NCBI GenBank assembly: GCA_937897315.1
Contig: CALCNS010000301.1
Location: 1 to 10,158, forward strand
Reading direction: 5' to 3'
DNA length: 10,158 bases
DNA from: an uncultured Bacillota bacterium
GTDB lineage: Bacteria > Bacillota > JAAYKD01
The position numbers and the translations under genes were made by a program. The notes below the pieces were generated by a model, which saw only the letters and a list, made by a program, of their open reading frames with translations, was not told where the DNA came from and did not search any database. Shown here one piece after another: positions 7,522 through 10,158 of this stretch; the stretch's first letter is position 1; each line of letters opens with the position of its first letter.

Positions 7522-8832
7522 TTATTTCTCGAAAACGGTTTGAACGTGAACTTCAGTTTGTAAAGCTTTGAGAGCTCTTTCCACTAAGTTACGACGAATG
7601 TGCTTTTCATCTTCCGGAGTTAAATTCGGGTTGCCCAGAGGATGAGGAATGGCGACTGTGGGGATGATACGGTTTGCACCCACTGTTAAGGAGATGGGAA
7701 CAACGGTACACATGTGAACCACAGGAATACCACAACGTTCGATTTCTTTTACCATCGTTGCGCCGCAACGTGTGCAGGTGCCTCAGGTACTGGTTAGGAT
7801 AACGGCATCAACCTTGGCTTCAACCAATTCTTTGCCAATCGCAGCAGCAAATTTCTTAGCATTGGCAACGGAGGTTCCGTTTCCAACAGTGGTGTAGAAA
7901 TAGCGATGTAGTTTACCGATGACGCCTTCTGCTTCTAATTCACGGAGAACGTCAACTGGCAAAACACGGTCGGCATCCAAGTTAGCGTAAACCGGGTCAT
8001 AACCGCCATGAGCGGTTTCATGTGTTTTTTCGGTGAGGTTGGTAAATCCTTCAATGTCATACTTGCCAAATTTGGAAGCAGAAGAGGATTCAATGTGATC
8101 GGGGTTGCCTTTAGGCACAATGCCACCGGAGGTGACGAGAGCAATGGTTGCCTTCGACATATCAACGATATGCGGGTTTGGTGCAACGCGATCAAAGGTG
8201 GGCATCGGATATTCAGTAGTAAACGGTTGGTCGTTGATTTTGGCAATCAACATATCCACAGCACGTTTGGATCCACGAACTGCATGGAAGTAGTTACGGC
8301 GAACACCGCGAGCGATGTAGCCTTCTTCTTTTGGATCGCCTAATTCGACGCCATCCACTAATTTAAGAGCCAATTTCACCATAGCAGGAAGAGCGGTTCT
8401 CATACCCACAGCAGAGTTAGCGGTTTCTACAATGTAGGTATATTTACGATATCCATCTACGCCCGGACTTTCAATATACATACCGGTTAGGGTTGGGATG
8501 TTGAATGTTTCGCTGACTGCCTTGCATACAGCGCCGCAAGCCATACCGTAACGACCGGCATTGAATGACGGTCCGGCAATGACGATGTCGGGGTTGAATT
8601 GACCAATCATACCTAAAATGGTATCAGTCGCTTCGTCTAAATTTTCATTGAAATAGTTGTCACCGCAAATGACGGTCGCAACGATTTCGCCGCGTTCTTG
8701 CAACAAGTTGTTGATCTGCATACCCGGACCAACAAAGCCTTCTTTTAAAATGGGTGCTATATCAGCTTTGTCTTCACCGCCGATTTGGCCGTAAAATTGG
8801 TTGATATAGTGGACCACACGAATCTTTTTCAT
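7522..8832 (-). CDS. grdB: Glycine reductase protein B selenoprotein subunit GrdB, Sec at codon 350
   Basis: 436 residues when the in-frame TGA at 7785-7783 is read as selenocysteine; the frame ends at TAA 7524-7522. GrdB is the catalytic subunit of the substrate-specific protein B: its Sec attacks the pyruvoyl-bound amino acid, releasing ammonia and passing a carboxymethyl group to GrdA. Seen: MKKIRVVHYINQFYGQIGGE at the start, AGPSFNAGRYGMACG, LVTSGGIVPKGNPDHIES, and the active site ILTST-U-GTCTRCGATMVKE with Sec350 in a UxxC motif. Frame and similarity run unbroken across the TGA, and the Sec position equals that known for the family, so this is recoding and not a nonsense mutation. ATG 8832 has AGGAGGG (8845-8839) 6 bases upstream and lies 36 bases after grdA. 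The partner grdE argues for glycine over betaine (GrdI) or sarcosine (GrdF) specificity; this is inference. Confidence 0.96.
7756..7770 (-). promoter_or_regulatory. SECIS hairpin of grdB
   Basis: CGTTGC (7770-7765), loop GGC (7764-7762), GCAACG (7761-7756): a perfect 6-bp stem starting 12 bases after the UGA, with the loop 18 bases after it. Outside a small internal loop, ACC and GGT can pair further. G at the first loop positions and the UGA-to-loop distance fit the bacterial SECIS consensus, so this is the likely SelB binding site. It also encodes RCGAT of GrdB. Confidence 0.8.
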
Positions 8833-8868
8833 AGTGTTCCCTCCTAAGTTGGAAGTGGTTTGCCTTAA

Positions 8869-9333
8869 TTAGAATTTTGAGTATTGTTTGCGAATGGAAC
8901 TAACTTCTGCCTTAATGGCATCCACATCCAGAACCATTTCCATCATGCCAATTTGTTCTTCGTAAACAGCGGCATCGCATTCAGATTTGATTTCGTCTTC
9001 AACAACATGATATACAGCGAGTCCCAACGAGACTCCGGCCAGAGGACCAGCAAAAGTCGGATCACCAGCAGAAACAGTCTCTGCAGCTAAGCCAGCGGCT
9101 TCAGCTTCAGCACCACCAAGAATTACAACTAAATTCTCAGCACCTAATTCTTCTGCAAATTTTTTAATCCGAGCTTGATTTTCTAAGTCCATGGCACCTG
9201 CCGCGGTTCAGACGAAGCATTCGGTTGTAGAGAATACAACCTCAGCACCCGCTGTTGCAACGACGGCTTCAATCGCGCCACCGGGAATTCCGTCGCGGTC
9301 GCCAAGGATCGCTACTTTCTTTCCGTTCAACAT
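8869..9333 (-). CDS. grdA: Glycine/sarcosine/betaine reductase protein A, selenoprotein GrdA, Sec at codon 42
   Basis: 154 residues when the in-frame TGA at 9210-9208 is read as selenocysteine (family about 155-160). GrdA is the small acidic carrier that takes the carboxymethyl group from protein B as a Se-ether, hands it to protein C, and is then reduced from its Se-S form by thioredoxin. Seen: [19 protein letters not shown], then the diagnostic [15 protein letters not shown] with Cys39 and Sec42 in a CxxU pair, [20 protein letters not shown] and the C-terminal [15 protein letters not shown]. An ordinary caller would start at the internal ATG 9192 and lose the first 47 residues including Sec. 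ATG 9333 has AAAGGAG (9349-9343) 9 bases upstream. It lies 46 bases after grdE and 36 before grdB. Confidence 0.96.
9189..9206 (-). promoter_or_regulatory. Candidate SECIS hairpin of grdA, compact
   Basis: Directly after the UGA, CCGCGGC (9206-9200) can pair with GCCATGG (9195-9189) across the loop AGGT. This gives three G-C pairs, a C-A mismatch, a G-U and two more C-G pairs. The loop has G at its second position, as bacterial SECIS loops do, but it begins only 8 bases after the UGA, shorter than usual and much closer than in grdB. No better hairpin was found in the next 30 bases. Some element must exist here for recoding; this one is tentative. Confidence 0.45.
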
Positions 9334-9379
9334 GTGTGACAACTCCTTTCAACGTTTGTTTTCTATTAAAATTAAAGAA

Positions 9380-10158
9380 CTAAATTTGTTTGGCAGTCAA
9401 AGTGAAGTAACCCAATTCATTGGTTGCACCGGTGATGACTTGAATTTCGGTTTCAATAGAACCGTCAGCTCTCAATGAACCATTCCAACCACCAGCAATC
9501 ACATTGGCAACTTCCGGATGACCAATTACTTTCTTCATAGGAGGTAAGAGAATGACTTCGTTTGCATTACCGGCAGTGACGCAAGCATTGGCTAACGGAT
9601 TGGCATCGGCCAATGATTGAGAAGCACCGTCGCGACCCGCATATTCGTCGGTAACTAAAACGGTTTTCACGCCTTTTTTCTCGTTCTTTACGCAGTTCAT
9701 CATGAGGTCGGCATCTGGATTACCAAAACCTTCTTCAGAGATGATAACAGCATCAGCGCCAAGCATTTCTACCAATTTGGTAGCAAAGTTGGAAGAGCGT
9801 TCTTTGTCAGCAAGGGTTACATTTTCATTGGTAATGACAACACCGATGAAATTGTAATCTACACCATGACGTTCCAGCAAGTCGGTGATAACCGGACTGT
9901 TGCAATGAACGATGGTCGGGTTCTTGTCGCAAGCGGATACGCAGTTACCGCTAACGATTGCGCCATCAAAGACTTCGGTAGGAGAAATCAATGTTGGCAG
10001 GATACGTTTGGCATCCACACCGTAAACATAGGTATCATGGAGAAGACCTTGTGTTTGCAGCATGTAAACATAAACCACTTTGGGTAGATGAGCAAACTTT
10101 TCAGCCGATTTGTAAATCGGCAAATGCTCGTAGACTTTTTCTTCGTCTGCTTTGGCTT
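9380..10158 (-). CDS. grdE: Glycine reductase protein B proprotein GrdE, 3' part (5' end outside window)
   Basis: The frame is open from the right edge (first full codon at 10156) to TAG at 9382-9380: 258 residues of a protein usually about 430 long. The TTG at 10123 is internal, because AKADEEKVYEH precedes it in frame. GrdE is a self-cleaving proprotein. A cysteine becomes an N-terminal pyruvoyl group that binds the amino group of glycine as a Schiff base, and both fragments join GrdB in protein B. Seen: LPIYKSAEKFAHLPKVVYVY, MLQTQGLLHDTYVYG, and the cleavage region SGNCVSACDKNPTIVH with the expected pyruvoyl cysteine at 9943-9941, leaving a 187-residue alpha fragment from it. Later blocks are EEGFGNPDADLMM, LVTDEYAGRDGASQSL and GATNELGYFT. 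It is upstream of grdA in the same operon; no Sec codon is seen in this part. Confidence 0.95.
   Translation of the reverse strand, partial: AKADEEKVYEHLPIYKSAEKFAHLPKVVYVYMLQTQGLLHDTYVYGVDAKRILPTLISPTEVFDGAIVSGNCVSACDKNPTIVHCNSPVITDLLERHGVDYNFIGVVITNENVTLADKERSSNFATKLVEMLGADAVIISEEGFGNPDADLMMNCVKNEKKGVKTVLVTDEYAGRDGASQSLADANPLANACVTAGNANEVILLPPMKKVIGHPEVANVIAGGWNGSLRADGSIETEIQVITGATNELGYFTLTAKQI

Noticed and set aside
7783..8832. GrdB as a truncated 349-residue protein or pseudogene
   Set aside because: The UGA is at the known Sec position, followed by a SECIS hairpin and 86 more conserved residues, with tRNA-Sec, SelA and SelB encoded nearby.
8869..9192. A separate 107-residue protein beginning MDLENQ
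   Set aside because: It is the part of GrdA after the Sec codon. The frame continues upstream through UGA into CFV and a well-formed start with a ribosome binding site at 9333.
1..10158. Glycine riboswitch, CRISPR array or insertion sequence
   Set aside because: No tandem glycine-aptamer folds, spaced direct repeats, transposase frames or terminal inverted repeats were seen. The operon promoter lies beyond the right edge.

Overview
The window is a block of amino-acid (Stickland-type) fermentation genes joined to a selenocysteine-incorporation cluster. It points to a strictly anaerobic, fairly low-GC Firmicute of the class Clostridia. The grounds are a glycine reductase operon with two selenoproteins, strong GGAGG-type ribosome binding sites, a TTG start, and clostridial gene order (grdE-grdA-grdB-grdC-grdD followed by selA-selB). 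The species cannot be named from the sequence alone.

Layout. From 1 to 1010 on the + strand is the 3' two thirds of an AbgB-like M20 amidohydrolase, cut by the left edge. It is closed by a strong hairpin terminator at 1023-1065. Everything else is on the - strand and is transcribed from right to left. In that order: the 3' part of grdE (10158-9380, cut by the right edge), grdA (9333-8869, in-frame UGA at 9210-9208), grdB (8832-7522, in-frame UGA at 7785-7783), a 106-base spacer with a folded three-way-junction-like element, grdC (7415-5880), grdD (5850-4696, TTG start), a rho-independent terminator, selA (4587-3169), selB (3161-1251), and selC, the UCA-anticodon tRNA-Sec (1174-1078), with its own promoter. 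The AbgB gene and selC converge on the same terminator hairpin.

How they work together. GrdE and GrdB form the substrate-activating protein B, in which the pyruvoyl group made from a GrdE cysteine binds the amino acid and the GrdB selenocysteine cleaves it. GrdA (protein A) takes the carboxymethyl group on its own selenocysteine. GrdC/GrdD (protein C) release acetyl phosphate, which gives ATP. Making GrdA and GrdB needs UGA recoding, and three of the four classical genes for it lie just downstream: SelA (Ser-tRNA to Sec-tRNA), SelB (special elongation factor) and tRNA-Sec. selD (selenophosphate synthetase) is not in the window, nor are thioredoxin/thioredoxin reductase or grdX, which often precede grdE.

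The system itself is known. The less explained parts are the structured grdB-grdC spacer, the very different recoding hairpins after the two UGA codons, the near-leaderless selC promoter, and the lack of a visible promoter for selA-selB behind the grd terminator. No mobile elements, CRISPR arrays or integration sites were seen.
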